From Drosophila pseudoobscura (taxonomy: Eukaryota > Arthropoda > Insecta > Diptera > Drosophilidae), in NCBI RefSeq assembly GCF_009870125.1, contig NC_046680.1:13411501-13475500 (forward strand): a stretch of 64,000 nucleotides of DNA. Direction: 5' to 3'. Shown here piece after piece: positions 43,606-54,800 of the stretch (positions are counted from its first letter, which is position 1; each line of letters opens with the position of its first letter). A program made the translations under genes and the position numbers. Below the pieces are notes generated by a model. The model ran no database searches. It worked only from the letters and a program-made list of their open reading frames with translations, and had not been told where the DNA came from.

Positions 43606-46600
43606 ATGCGAAAGACCCGCTCGCAGACTCGCACGCAGGCGGAAAATGCCGCAACATCCCCAGCGACCGGACACCAATCCTCGTCGACTGCACCAACAAC
43701 AATAAACGCCTTTGATGCGGGCAAATACAAGGTTAGTTTTCCCCGAAAGTTTAATTCACCAGATTCCCCAAAACAATTTTCAATAAATGTGGATGATTGA
43801 TAAGCACAGTGACCACAAGCCAATAATATTGTGGCGCCACCTGGCGCAGGAAAACGTAAACCGTTTCAGTGGATTACGAATTTTTTAACACTGCCATCCG
43901 CCATATTATTTCAGACCGTGCGGACAAAACAAAATTGCTGTGACAAAAAGAATTCTGTGCGGGTGTTTGTATTAGCGAGTAACAGAAAAGAGCAAATATC
44001 TTGACAAGTGTAGTTTGCAAGAACGGGTCCGTCTGACGGCAACTAATTATAGGAGTTGCTCGGTTTAGTGAAATGAAGCGCTTTCTATGAACGCCATTTT
44101 TGCCCAGCAAGGTAATGTGTTTGTCGGGGACATGCCACAATTTTTCCCATGTACATAGTGGCTGACAACGCATACCTGTGTCTGTCCGGCTGACAAAAAA
44201 GACGTTTGAATCTGAGGATTCGAGGAAATATGAAGACCAAACACCAAAGACCAAGAAGCCAATTAAATATACGAGACGACCATGCCGGACGCCCTTTCAA
44301 CCACACACACACACACACGAAAGCGAACAAACGTCTATGTACATAAATGCTCATACATACATCGGATATACATACATATATATACTAAAGAGTGTGCGTG
44401 TGTGGGTGTGAGTGCGCTTGGTGTGTAGAGTGGAGTCCCGCATTTTTGCAACCGCCATTTGATCAAATTTTATATATTTTGCATTATCTTTGCAGGAATG
44501 TGAGCAAATGGTGCAGATGCTCCGAGTCGTAGAGCTGCAAAAAGTCTTGTCGTTCCTTAACATTTCCTTCGCTGGACGAAAATCCGATCTGCAAAGCAGA
44601 ATTTTGTCATTTCTGCGCACCAATTTGGAGCTGTTGGCCCCAAAGATTCAAGAAGTTTACGCTCAATCCGTGCAAGAGCAAAACGCCACGCTGCAATACA
44701 TAGATCCAACGAGAATGTACTCGCACATGCAGATGCCCCCTTCGGTGCAGCCGAATTCTGTGGGTCTGGTGGGTGGCGGATCAGGGCAGGTGCCGGGTGC
44801 ACAGATGGCCGCACAGATGGCCTCACAGATGCCAACCAATGTATTGCCCTTTCTGCATACGCACGGCAACCAGCTACCCATACACCCGGATGTGAGACTG
44901 AAAAAGCTTGCCTTCTACGATGTGCTCGGCACACTGATCAAGCCATCGACGCTGGTGCCCCGAAGCACACAGCGCGTCCAAGAGGTGCCTTTCTACTTCA
45001 CATTAACGCCCCAGCAGGCCACCGAAATCGCCTCGAATCGCGACATTCGCAACAGTTCGAAGGTGGAGCATGCCATTCAAGTTCAGCTGCGCTTCTGCCT
45101 GGTGGAGACTTCATGCGACCAAGAGGACTGCTTCCCCCCCAATGTGAATGTCAAAGTGAACAACAAATTGTGTCAGCTGCCTGTAAGTGTGGATTGGATC
45201 ATTGCGACCCAAGTTACTACCCAATTGCACAATTCTAATGCCATATGATCTGATCCAATTCTGATACACAGAATGTCATTCCAACAAATCGACCAAATGT
45301 GGAGCCGAAACGTCCGCCACGACCCGTGAACGTTACCTCCAATGTCAAGCTATCGCCAACCGTTACCAACACCATAATGGTTCAGTGGTGTCCCGACTAC
45401 ACGCGCAGCTACTGCCTGGCGGTTTATCTGGTGAAGAAACTCACATCCGCACAGCTGCTGGTGCGGATGAAGAGTAAGGGAGTGAAGCCGGCAGATTACA
45501 CTCGAGGCCTAAGTAAGCATACATACATCACATTTTGGATAGCCTGGATAATCCTGGATACATTATTAATTTACCACAATCTTCGTTTCGTTTCAGTTAA
45601 GGAAAAGTTAACAGAAGATGCCGACTGTGAAATAGCCACCACAATGCTGAAGGTATCGCTCAACTGCCCGCTGGGAAAGATGAAGATGCTGTTGCCGTGC
45701 CGAGCTTCGACGTGTTCGCACTTGCAGTGCTTCGACGCCAATCTCTACCTGCAAATGAACGAGCGCAAGCCCACCTGGAACTGCCCGGTGTGCGATAAGC
45801 CGGCCATATATGATAACTTGGTTATCGATGGGTATGTCCATGGATGGATATCCAATTTTCCATATACGAAATTAAAGTTACTGATCAAATATTAATTTTT
45901 GGATACTCCCAACAGTTATTTCCAGGAGGTGCTGGACTCAACGCTGCTAAAGAGCGACGACACCGAAATACAACTGCATCAAGATGGCTCCTGGAGTACC
46001 CCGGGCCTACGTAGCGAAGCTCAAATCTTGGATACACCCTCCAAACCCGTTCAAAAGGTTGAGGTGATATCTGATGATATAGGTAAGAGAAAACTGAGAT
46101 TCTAATTACCTGACCTTGTCTGATCTTACACAATTCCCCTCTCCTGACCTCATCTTTTAGAGCTGATCGCGGACGATACCAAGCCAGTGAAGAGTGATTT
46201 GTCCCCGGCGCCGGATGACCAGCCAACGTCAACGTCGAACAGTGAAACTGTAAGTTTATCTACCACTCTGCTGAGTAATATACGTAATATACGTAATATA
46301 CGTTTGCTTTCTGATCTGCTCTGACAGGTTGATCTGACGTTAAGCGATTCCGACGACGACATGCCTCTGGCCAAGCGTCGTCCACCTGCAAAGCAAGCCG
46401 CCGCTAGTTCCACTGCCAATGGTAATGGTGGTGGCGGCCAACGTGCCTATACCCCGGCACAGCAGGCCCAACAATCTGGTATGTTGGATCCATTTTTGCA
46501 ATAAGCGCAATAAGAAAACCAATAATCATGTATAGCCACGAATTCTTTATATATATGTTTATAAAGTGCTGTTTTTAGAGTATAGCCACAATAGATATAA

Positions 46601-49600
46601 GGATCCATTTACACCACACCACCCCCCCACCCACTCGCACACATACACACATCATGCCACAGCCCCTACGTCACACAGTCACACGACCATCCACATAGAA
46701 CATTTAATCGAATCGTAGGAATCCCTTGTATCTTGCTAGGAAATTTGTAATTCAACTGGCAGAAGACAGACCCTTCTCTAGAGACTAAGAGAGAGCTCTA
46801 AGAAACAACTTTGAAATCTCTCGAATTAGTACAGCCTTTAAACCCGATTTAAAGACATTTTTTGGGGTCAACTTTTTCGTCCAACATTTATTAAGTAGGC
46901 TGTGAGTTTCCCCTGTTCTATGAGCTTACTTATCCCTTGTGTTTCGCTTCAGTTTGTGACAGGCAAACAAAGGAGTTTTTTCATTTAATTTTAAAGACTC
47001 GAAATTCTAAGCCATGGACAAACATCAAGTGGAAAACTAGTGCATTGTTGGCGTCGGTGCGATTATGCACTCGGGCAATCTGATCACCATTTCGGCCCTC
47101 AATAACAAAGCCATGGTGCTCGTGCCAAACGCGGCTTCCCCGCTGATGGCCGTGCCCTTGCTAACATGGCTGGAGCTGATGCTGGTCCAGATCTGGGTAT
47201 CGATGCTCGTCGTGCTGAACATTGTGTGCGGTTCATCACGCACTCCTGATGGCCAACAACGAATACCTAGTGGACCATACCCCAGATTTCGCACACTGGC
47301 TGTATCAGTAGGCAAAATCTGGGGTATGGTCAAAACTGTCCATGGACGGATGTCCAGAAATAGTAGAAGATTTAAACTGCTGAGAGATGTGACGCCAACA
47401 TGACGAAATGCTTACATTTTTGGTGTCTTCATATTCTTGTTTTCTATTTTTATTTTATTTGATTTTAATATATTGTAGTTGCTGGAAGTTCGGGTTCGTC
47501 CCTATATAAACGTGTAAATTTACAGGAATGGTTGCGCTCACGGTAGGTTCAGGCTCAGCTTCAGCTTCCGTTTAGACGATCGCATGACTGTGATTTCATT
47601 TCATTATAATCAAGTCAAGCATGTGCGTCGCATAAACGTGAGAGTCACGTCGCGTAACGTCAGGTCAGGTCTGCGAAATGAATCTTTTTCTATGCACTCA
47701 CTCTCTTGCAGTAAACGTAATCTGAGGTCAGCCGGCGGCAAGGATGGTGCTTCCGGTTTGAGGCATCCAAACGTGGGTTGATGAGCTAGAGTCCATATAT
47801 ATTCGATTAATTTAGTCACTTTCTGTTCTTTTACTATGTATTGTACGTTATTTATTGTCACTCGCCGAAAGTAATTTATACAATTTATCCCCCCACCCCC
47901 ATCGACATCAAATAAAATTGTATTTATCTTAGTAGATCCGACCGTCAGGTTAGTTGAGGGTTTTATTTTGTGTCGATCCTTTTTTGGTTTTGTTTTGTCA
48001 AATTGTTGTTGATATGATGATTATGTAATTGTACTAATCGAAGTAACTGTGCATTTCTTGTCTTTTCTTCTCTCTTTCTCTCTCTTCTTTCTCCACTCCG
48101 CTGCTCTCTCATTTCGGGTATCGTTTGCCTACCTATGCACATATATGCGGCTGCCGATGCGTAGAATCCCCAGACCAGCAGCAAATAATGGCACATCAGT
48201 CGTCTGAGTCGCAGCAAATGTTAGATCTAGAACAGCAACTGCAGCTGCAACTGCACCATCAACAGCAGCAACATCAGCAGCACGAGCAGCCAGCATCAGC
48301 AGTGCATGCCACTCTACTGGAATCCCTGGCTGCTGCGGTGGCGGATCAAAAGCACTTTCAACTGTTGGATCTGGCTGCAGTTGCGGCTGCTGCTGCTGCC
48401 ACAGCGTCAGCGTCGTCCGGGCAAAGCCAAAATGGTGGTCCATAGAAACACAGCATACATACACACACACACGTACTCATTCATTTTGACACGCCCTCAC
48501 ACACACACATACGAATTTTGATTTTCGACTATTATTTGCAGTTATTACAGTTGGTTCGATTTGCTCTTTTCTTTTTCCTTTGACTTCCTCCACTCTCACT
48601 ATTCTTTATCTCATTTGGCGACAACTTAAAGTATTTTTTGTTTACCTCAGAGGCTATTTTTCGACAAATCGTTGACACCGAATTCATGGCATATCGATTG
48701 AGATTTAATTTTTGCGTGTGTTGCGTGAGTTGTATAAAACAATCCTGTTCATGTACCGTTTTTCGTTGTTTCTGCGTCAGGTGTGGTTGTGGTTGTCTCG
48801 TCTGCACTTTTTAATCATCCCATCCCCCGGGGTTCTCAACTGCATCCCTCTAGAAATTATAGTAAAATAGGCATCGTAATTTATTTATTTTTCCCTTTTT
48901 AATCGACCGACCGATCGCTAAATGTAATAGCCCTACGCACCACTACCATTAATAAATACATAAATCAAATGTTAATATTTAAGTCCTACCAATGCAATGT
49001 GGACGAATGTATGTATTCCTATGCACTAACAGAAATTTAAGTTAGTTAAGTTTATTATTTTAGCTATAATATGAACAGTGTCGAGTCGACGAATGCGCCC
49101 CCTAAGTGCGTTGGGTTTGGTTCGGTTCTTTTAATATGTTTGCAAATTAGTGCAGCAGCAGAGCGAAGTTGAATTAAATTATTTTATATATTTACGTACA
49201 TTAGCAGCAGCAGCATCTGATTATATTCTGTTTGTCGCAGAGGACCATCCCATCCATATCTACTAAACAAAACAGTTCGGTCTAAGTAGGAATTCAAATT
49301 AACAATAACAATAAATAAGTGTATCACAAATCACTGGCCTAACCCTATTAATGATGTGTGTTGCCCTTTATTTAAGCCTTTAGTTGTAATGAATCCCAAT
49401 TTAGTATAAAAATTGCTTTGATTTTGATTGGATGCCAAACAAACACCCGCCCTACCCCAGGTTTTGATCTTAATTATCTGAACGAACAAACATCATGAAA
49501 TCAATGTACAATAAGATGTGTACTTTAACTATATTATTAAAAACAAATTCCAAACAAGGCCATGTTGTTTTATTTGCACGAGGGGCGGTCCGGTTCATTT

Positions 49601-49800
49601 ACGAGTAAATATATGCCTTATTTTAAGCGGAGGAAGCGACATTTTGTTTTATTAGTTTTTATTGAACTTATAATTTGGAATCATCTTGTTTTTTATTGAG
49701 CACATCCGAAACTTTTTCTTTACTTGCAGAGGATAAAAGCGGATTGGTTGCGGTCAAGAGCAAAGAGGATTCTGTTATTGATCTTTTAGATTCGCCCTAA
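43606..49800 (+). CDS. Su(var)2-10: Su(var)2-10 / PIAS SUMO E3 ligase, with alternative 3' ends
   Basis: Common exons 43606-43731, 44496-45182, 45272-45512, 45597-45831, 45916-46082, 46161-46249 and 46328-46478. Reading through the last donor gives a 573-residue form ending at 46504. Splicing to 48165-48445 gives 658 residues with a Gln/Ala-rich tail. Splicing to 49730-49800 gives 588 residues ending in DSVIDLLDSP. PIAS proteins attach SUMO to chromatin and signalling targets. Visible: SAP domain near residues 43-80 (VVELQKVLSFLNISFAGRKS), PINIT region (KLAFYDVLGTLIKPS), SP-RING near 355-430 with its Cys/His ligands (CPLGKMKMLLPCRASTCSHLQCF, CPVCDK), and SUMO-interacting VDLTLSDSDDD at 516. 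Polyadenylation signals lie near 47910, 48950 and 50013. Confidence 0.94.
43831..43850 (-). promoter_or_regulatory. CTCF-like insulator motif in Su(var)2-10 intron 1
   Basis: The minus strand reads CAGGTGGCGCC within 43835-43845, matching the core of the fly CTCF consensus (AGGTGGCGC). It is embedded in a larger GC-rich palindrome inside otherwise AT-rich intron. Confidence 0.5.
47014..47311 (+). pseudogene. Broken copy of an unidentified protein of about 99 residues
   Basis: From ATG at 47014 the plus strand reads MDKHQVEN, a TAG, then GVGAIMHSGNLITISALNN, then after frame changes GRALANMAGADAGPDLGIDA and LLMANNEYLVDHTPDFAHWL ending YQ and TAG at 47309-47311. Codons use C/G third positions as real genes do here, yet one in-frame stop and at least two frameshifts interrupt it. 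No introns interrupt it, so a retrocopy is possible; the parent gene is unknown to me. The minus strand is also open for 98 codons (47037-47333), which I take as a shadow. Confidence 0.5.
47273..47331. repeat. Perfect 17-base inverted repeat with a 25-base loop
   Basis: GACCATACCCCAGATTT (47273-47289) and its exact reverse complement (47315-47331). The left arm lies in the last codons of the pseudogene-like segment and the right arm starts just after its terminal TAG. Confidence 0.85.
48446..49729 (+). other. Alternative 3' UTR / last intron of Su(var)2-10
   Basis: Follows the Gln/Ala-rich terminal exon. AATAAA-type signals near 48950 and 49310 could end that form. The region is AT-rich without coding or RNA signals. 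Confidence 0.45.
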
Positions 49801-50583
49801 CATTAGCACAGCGTGCGCCGCCCGTTCGTAAGATTCCTATATCCATTGTTCGTTGTTAAGAGACCCCAAAGAATTTATAATTGCCCTATTATATATGTAT
49901 GTATATGTACCTATACATTGGGCCTGAAATTCCGTGAAGTACAATTTCGTAAGAGTATTCATTAAGATTAAAACCAACTCCCAAATAAATAGCTAGACGT
50001 AATACATGCAAAAATAAAAGTTGATATCGCATCCTCTGTTTTACCTATAACTGGCTAGTTTTGAAATTGCCGCTCGAACAGCTGTTTTTCAGAGTTGCCA
50101 CCCCCACTCAATTCTCGCACCTACAGGTTCGCAGGTCAGTACCTGTTGTAACCCTGCAAACGCGTTTTGACGGCGTGGGGTAAACATTCTTGCACTTGGC
50201 TTCTGGGCGTCCAACTTCCTCGAAATGATTTCAAATTGCACTACTTTCGTACTTTCGAATTAGCGACATACCGAATTTTTAAAAGAGTCAACAGCTTTGC
50301 CGGTAATACCAAAAGGGTGAATTAAACGCAAATATGAGCAACAACTGTCAGAACGCAAAATGCCGTTTGAGGAGCAAAATTGCGCAAAAAGTGAGTAGAG
50401 AATGAACTAGCAAAAATGAACTGGTGAACAAAAAAGAGCAATTGAGCAATTATGAACTAGTGAACATAAAAGAACAAGTGAGCAAAAAATAACAGTTTGG
50501 AAGTATCAGTTACTCACTTAAGTAAACAACTAATTTTTGTTCACTCAAAGCAACACAACAGTAGTGTTTTAGCATATTACAAA
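49801..50583. other. Region between Su(var)2-10 and the GST gene
   Basis: AATAAA at 50013-50018 ends Su(var)2-10. 50150-50400 is likely the GST promoter; I saw no clear motif 1, DRE or TATA. A degenerate GAACTA/GAACAAAAGAGCAA-type simple repeat lies at about 50395-50500 directly upstream. Confidence 0.4.
50395..50500 (+). repeat. Degenerate tandem repeat upstream of the GST gene
   Basis: Irregular copies of (G/A)TGAAC(T/A)AG(T/C) followed by A-rich AGAGCAA/AGAACAAGTGAGCAA, period about 20-35 bases. Confidence 0.55.
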
Positions 50584-51373
50584 ATGTCAAGGCCAACTCT
50601 GTACTACGCTCTGTTCAGCCCTCCAGCCAGAGCTTGCATAATTACTGCAAAGCTAATTGGCTTGGACCTGGAGCTCAAGTAAGTCGTCTCCGCACTTCAT
50701 CGATATCTACAAAAATATGTAGGTTCTCTCTTTGAAAACAGGCCTGTGGATTTTTCCAAGAAAGAGCATTGCAGCGAGGAGTTTTTAAAGGTACTATATA
50801 CACAAACTGGCTCTAGCTTTCCCCGTTTTTGAGCGGCTTTCACACTCCACACTCTTCCCGCAGCTCAATCCCCAGCATCAGATTCCGGTATTTGTGGACA
50901 CCGACGGTGAGGTTTATGTAGACAGCCATGCCATTATATGCTTCATGGTGGGGAAATATGCCAAGGACGACCAGCTGTATCCGAAGGATCTAAAGAAACG
51001 GGCGCATGTCGATCATCGTTTGCACTACGAGAACGGTGTGCTATTCCAGGTTATCATTTACGGCGGCGAGGCGGAGCTCAACCAGAGGTCTCTGACTCTC
51101 TGCCACAATGCCTACGCAGACCTCGAGCACTTTCTGTTGAAGGGAAACTTTGCAGCAGGCAACGATCTGAGCGTAGCGGATGTTTCGATTCATACAACGC
51201 TCGTGACATTGGAATTGCTTATACCGCCTGATCCGGATCGTTATCCCCAGATTACAGCATGGCTCAAGCGCATGAACCTATTGATACCCGACAATGAGGA
51301 GATGAATCTTAAAGGAGCAGAGGCTCTGAATGCACGGATAAGAAGCTGCATGGCCGAGAACAAGACAAAGTAA
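50584..51373 (+). CDS. GstE13: Epsilon-class glutathione S-transferase, GstE13-like
   Basis: Exons 50584-50678, 50742-50790 and 50864-51373 give 217 residues (class usually 220-226). These cytosolic enzymes conjugate glutathione to electrophiles. Visible: the N-terminal thioredoxin-like fold (PTLYYALFSPPARACIITAK) with the catal-site Ser at about residue 12, NPQHQIPVFVDTDGE (the conserved cis-Pro region), DSHAIICFMVGKYA, and the C-terminal helical domain (GNDLSVADVSIHTTL). Helix 4 looks short: GVLF is followed by QVI and then IYGG, where delta/epsilon GSTs generally have about eight more residues. It converges on the DENND1 gene 460 bases away. Confidence 0.88.
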
Positions 51374-51836
51374 AACCTCCAAGAGGAATGGGATCCAATC
51401 AAATAACTTGTTTGTTGTACATTGTTGAACTAGAATTTATTGTTGATACTATTATATTTTTATATTTTTAAATCCTTGCTACAATACAATAGTTTATGTC
51501 TGTCTTTTGATTTTTGGAAGTCAAATATACAATTCGTAGTTTTCGGAGAGTTTCCGTTTCATGCAACTTACTAAATACAATATGCCACGCCACTGAGCAA
51601 TTATTTACACAAACTTATTTACTTTGATCTGATCTGAAAGAACGAACCGAACGGGCCACTGAAGATAGGATAGCTTGACTACAATACTTAATTCGAGTTA
51701 ATTTGCTGTTGTCGGTCATCGGTCACCGATTAATCGTGATCCCATCCTGACTTCCGCATATCTCTATCTATTTACAACACATTTGAATGAATCACACTTA
51801 TTTTGGTATGTCTCTCTAGCGGGATGCGGATACCCT
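51374..51836. other. Gap between the convergent GST and DENND1 genes
   Basis: 460 bases holding both 3' UTRs, AT-rich, with no other signal seen. Confidence 0.4.
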
Positions 51837-54800
51837 CTAGTCGAACGTCGTCCAGTTGTTCATGCCCTTCCCAGCCGCACTCCCTGCCGTTGTTATGGCC
51901 GGCTTTTGCTGTTGGTGCTGCTGCTTTTCCGCTGCCGTGGCATTCAACGTGAACTGATCCAGCCCGTATTTGCGCAGCAGCTCAAAGTCATCGTCCGGCC
52001 TGGCAGCAATGGTGCTGCGCTGGATTTGCGGCGGCAACGGTGGGGCTCGACCTCCGGTCACCGCGGCAACAGTAGCCATGTGCTTGGGGGCGAAATACGG
52101 ATAGAGTGGGTTGCTGACGCTGTTGCCCGGCGCCGCTGTGGTTACCATGCTGCTGTTGACTCCCGCTGGAAGTGTACAGGATTTCTTACTGAAGACTTTA
52201 CTCAGCGGAGGAAGTGGCCGTGCATTCTGGTTTAACGGATCAAAGTCCTCCAGATCGAAGCTGGTGTTGTTGCTATCGTCCAGCGATATCAGATCGTTCA
52301 TGCTGTCCTCCAGCGTCTGATGGTGCTGCTGCTGGGACTGCTGCGGGAAGGGAGGCACAGACAGGTTGGGGTTGGTTAAAATACGGTTAAAGCCAAGGGT
52401 GTGAAGATGTTTTCTATGTTTCGGTTTTAATTGGGCTTTCAACCACTTGAATACTACTTTCTACCAGTTACAAGCATCTACGATTAAATATATTATGCAG
52501 TGCAGTAGATTAGAAATAATAATTAATAAGGATACGCAATAGAGAAGAAAACATAGAACGCGTACATATCCCTAAAAGTTAAAAAAAAAAAAACTGCAAA
52601 AGACAATACGGATTTACACAAAAAAGTCGAGAGGTTGTGATACCAATTCCGTTATATCTCGCTCACTCCGCCAGGGGGAGCCACTAGACGAGGAACAGAG
52701 CAAGCGACCTCATGGCAGGGAGTCAACCACGGTAAATGGTTTTCTTCAAGCTATAGGCAATTTTTTGAAACATAATGGAATCAGTCTGATAACATAGGAG
52801 TCATTGTTGTCTCTGAGACAGGACGGACAGACAGACATATCGTAATATATACTTTATGGGAGGATTACCATCATTACTTTATAACTTGCTATGATTGTTA
52901 GTGGTGATCATGGATATACATACGCATACTTCTCTTTTATGGAGTCTACTACTCTCTTTATGAGATTATTATTTCGTTAAATGATTATATGTAGTACTTT
53001 CAAATGAATTCTACTTTCTCTGGAGCAACAGATGAACGAAATTGAAACTGAAAGGAGTTAGCTACGTTGGCCAAATGAGGCATGTGAGGAGTAGGCCGAG
53101 GAGGAGTCAGTCTCTACATGAGGGGAGGGGGGCACGGCATGTGTGTGTTAGTGTGAGATGGTAGGGGGACCACAACCAGGATGGGCTTCTTAGTAAGTTA
53201 ACGTCGCAGCTGGTGTACCTCTCTCTTGGCCCTTGGTGTCGGAATGGGCGGGTCGGAGACATTCAGGTGCGAGAACGTTGAGGCGGCCGTCACGAAGGAG
53301 GCGCCGGAGGAGCAGGAAGACGACGTCGACGTTGAAGATGCGTTTGAGTTGCGTACGGAATCGTTTGGTTCTGGCTCGTCCTGCCAGCAGTTACGCTCCA
53401 GCTTGCTGATCTCCGCACTGACGGCTGCCGCTGTTGCGGCCACAGCATTGGATCTCCGCGGCGGAATGGGGGGCGACTGTACATCCGGTGGACTATCAAA
53501 GCTGCAGTCCGTAGTGGGAAGTGGCTGACGTGGCTTGCTCGGCGTGGAGGTGTGCCGCGGCGGCTTTGTCTCCACGTGCTGATGCGTGGCATACGGATGA
53601 TTGTAGTAAAAGGCGGACGCTGGCGTGGATAGCGTGGTCTGCAGCGTGGACTGCGGAGGCGGTGGGCGAGCCGGCGGCGCTCCTCCTCGCTGAGTGCGTG
53701 TGGTGTGGTGCTCTGCGCTTGGCTTAAGCTGTGTGGGTCAATGGCGATGCGATAATGGTTTTGTCGATTCGTTGATGTAGTGATGTGGCAAGTGCATGTG
53801 TTCGGTTGTGGTTTAAGTGTTTGTATGTTTGTGAAAGACATGAAGCGACAGCGACAGACAGTGGACACAGACACGACACAAACACGGAAACAAAAACAAG
53901 AAGAGCATGAGAATAACATAAATTTCACAGTACATCGAGATGAGTGACGGACGACACGCATGGAGTCGAGTTAGCTGAGGGGCAGGGCAAGCGGGTGAAC
54001 GAACCACACTAGAATTAGCTGCGCGTCAGGCAGCTATTGGAGCTGCTGCTGCTGCAGCCGACTCTCGTACGCCCGCACCAAACTACTTACACTGCGATCC
54101 ACGGCCGGCGTCTTGAAGAGCGGATGGTTTTGCAGCTCCTGCGATAGGTTCATCTCTGACGATGAGCAGAGCGAGCTCGCTGAGCTGACAGCAGGAGACG
54201 CACCCAAATGATGGCCATAATGAGCAACAGCATGCGCACCGTACGCATGACCGTTCGGCTGTATGTGGCTACTCGAGCTAGACATCGCCAGCGGAACGGG
54301 ACCGCGTCGCGTCCCGTACTCCCGGGGCTCTCTGGCCAGCGAGCCGTTTGTGTGAGTGCTGCTGCTGCCAGTTCCGAGGCCGAGGCCGGTGCCCGTGCAT
54401 TGGATGCCTCCGATTCCATTGTCCAGCCGCTTGCTGGTTACTGGAGAACTGGGTGCCGAGTGGTGGGCCGCTCCAAGGGCCCTGCCGCTGCGCACGTATC
54501 CTCCACTTCCGCCGTCCGGTCGGTCCGAGTGGGTGGGCGAGTTCAGGCCAAAGTGAAAGTTGGTTCCGCCGAACTGGTTGCCGTTCTCCCGCAGCTTGGT
54601 CTTGAAGCCCTTGTAGGCGGTCTTCATGCCCCGCGATCCGTCCTTCACCTGAAGGATGGAAGGCAAAACACACAGGTTAGCGAGAGGATTATCACCATTG
54701 CAGAAGGCAACACAAAGAGACATCATTCAGGTATTAATAACTAGGGGCTTGAACCACTCACCGATTTGACTGCAGACTTAACAGCAGGATTAGTCTGACG

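Larger units (their letters stand above)
46505..48164 (+). other. Alternative 3' UTR / intron of Su(var)2-10
   Basis: 3' UTR of the read-through form and intron of the longer forms. It holds a pseudogene-like segment (47014-47311), a perfect 17-base hairpin (47273-47331) and AATAAA near 47910. The rest has no coding signal. Confidence 0.5.

Noticed and set aside
46328-46504. Treating the read-through end of Su(var)2-10 (SGMLDPFLQ) as an artefact
   Set aside because: Kept as an isoform because fly PIAS genes are known to have several 3' ends and a polyadenylation signal follows near 47910, but it lacks direct support.
47037-47333. 98-codon minus-strand ORF in the Su(var)2-10 intron
   Set aside because: The plus strand carries protein-like sequence with biased third positions; the minus frame is best explained as its shadow.
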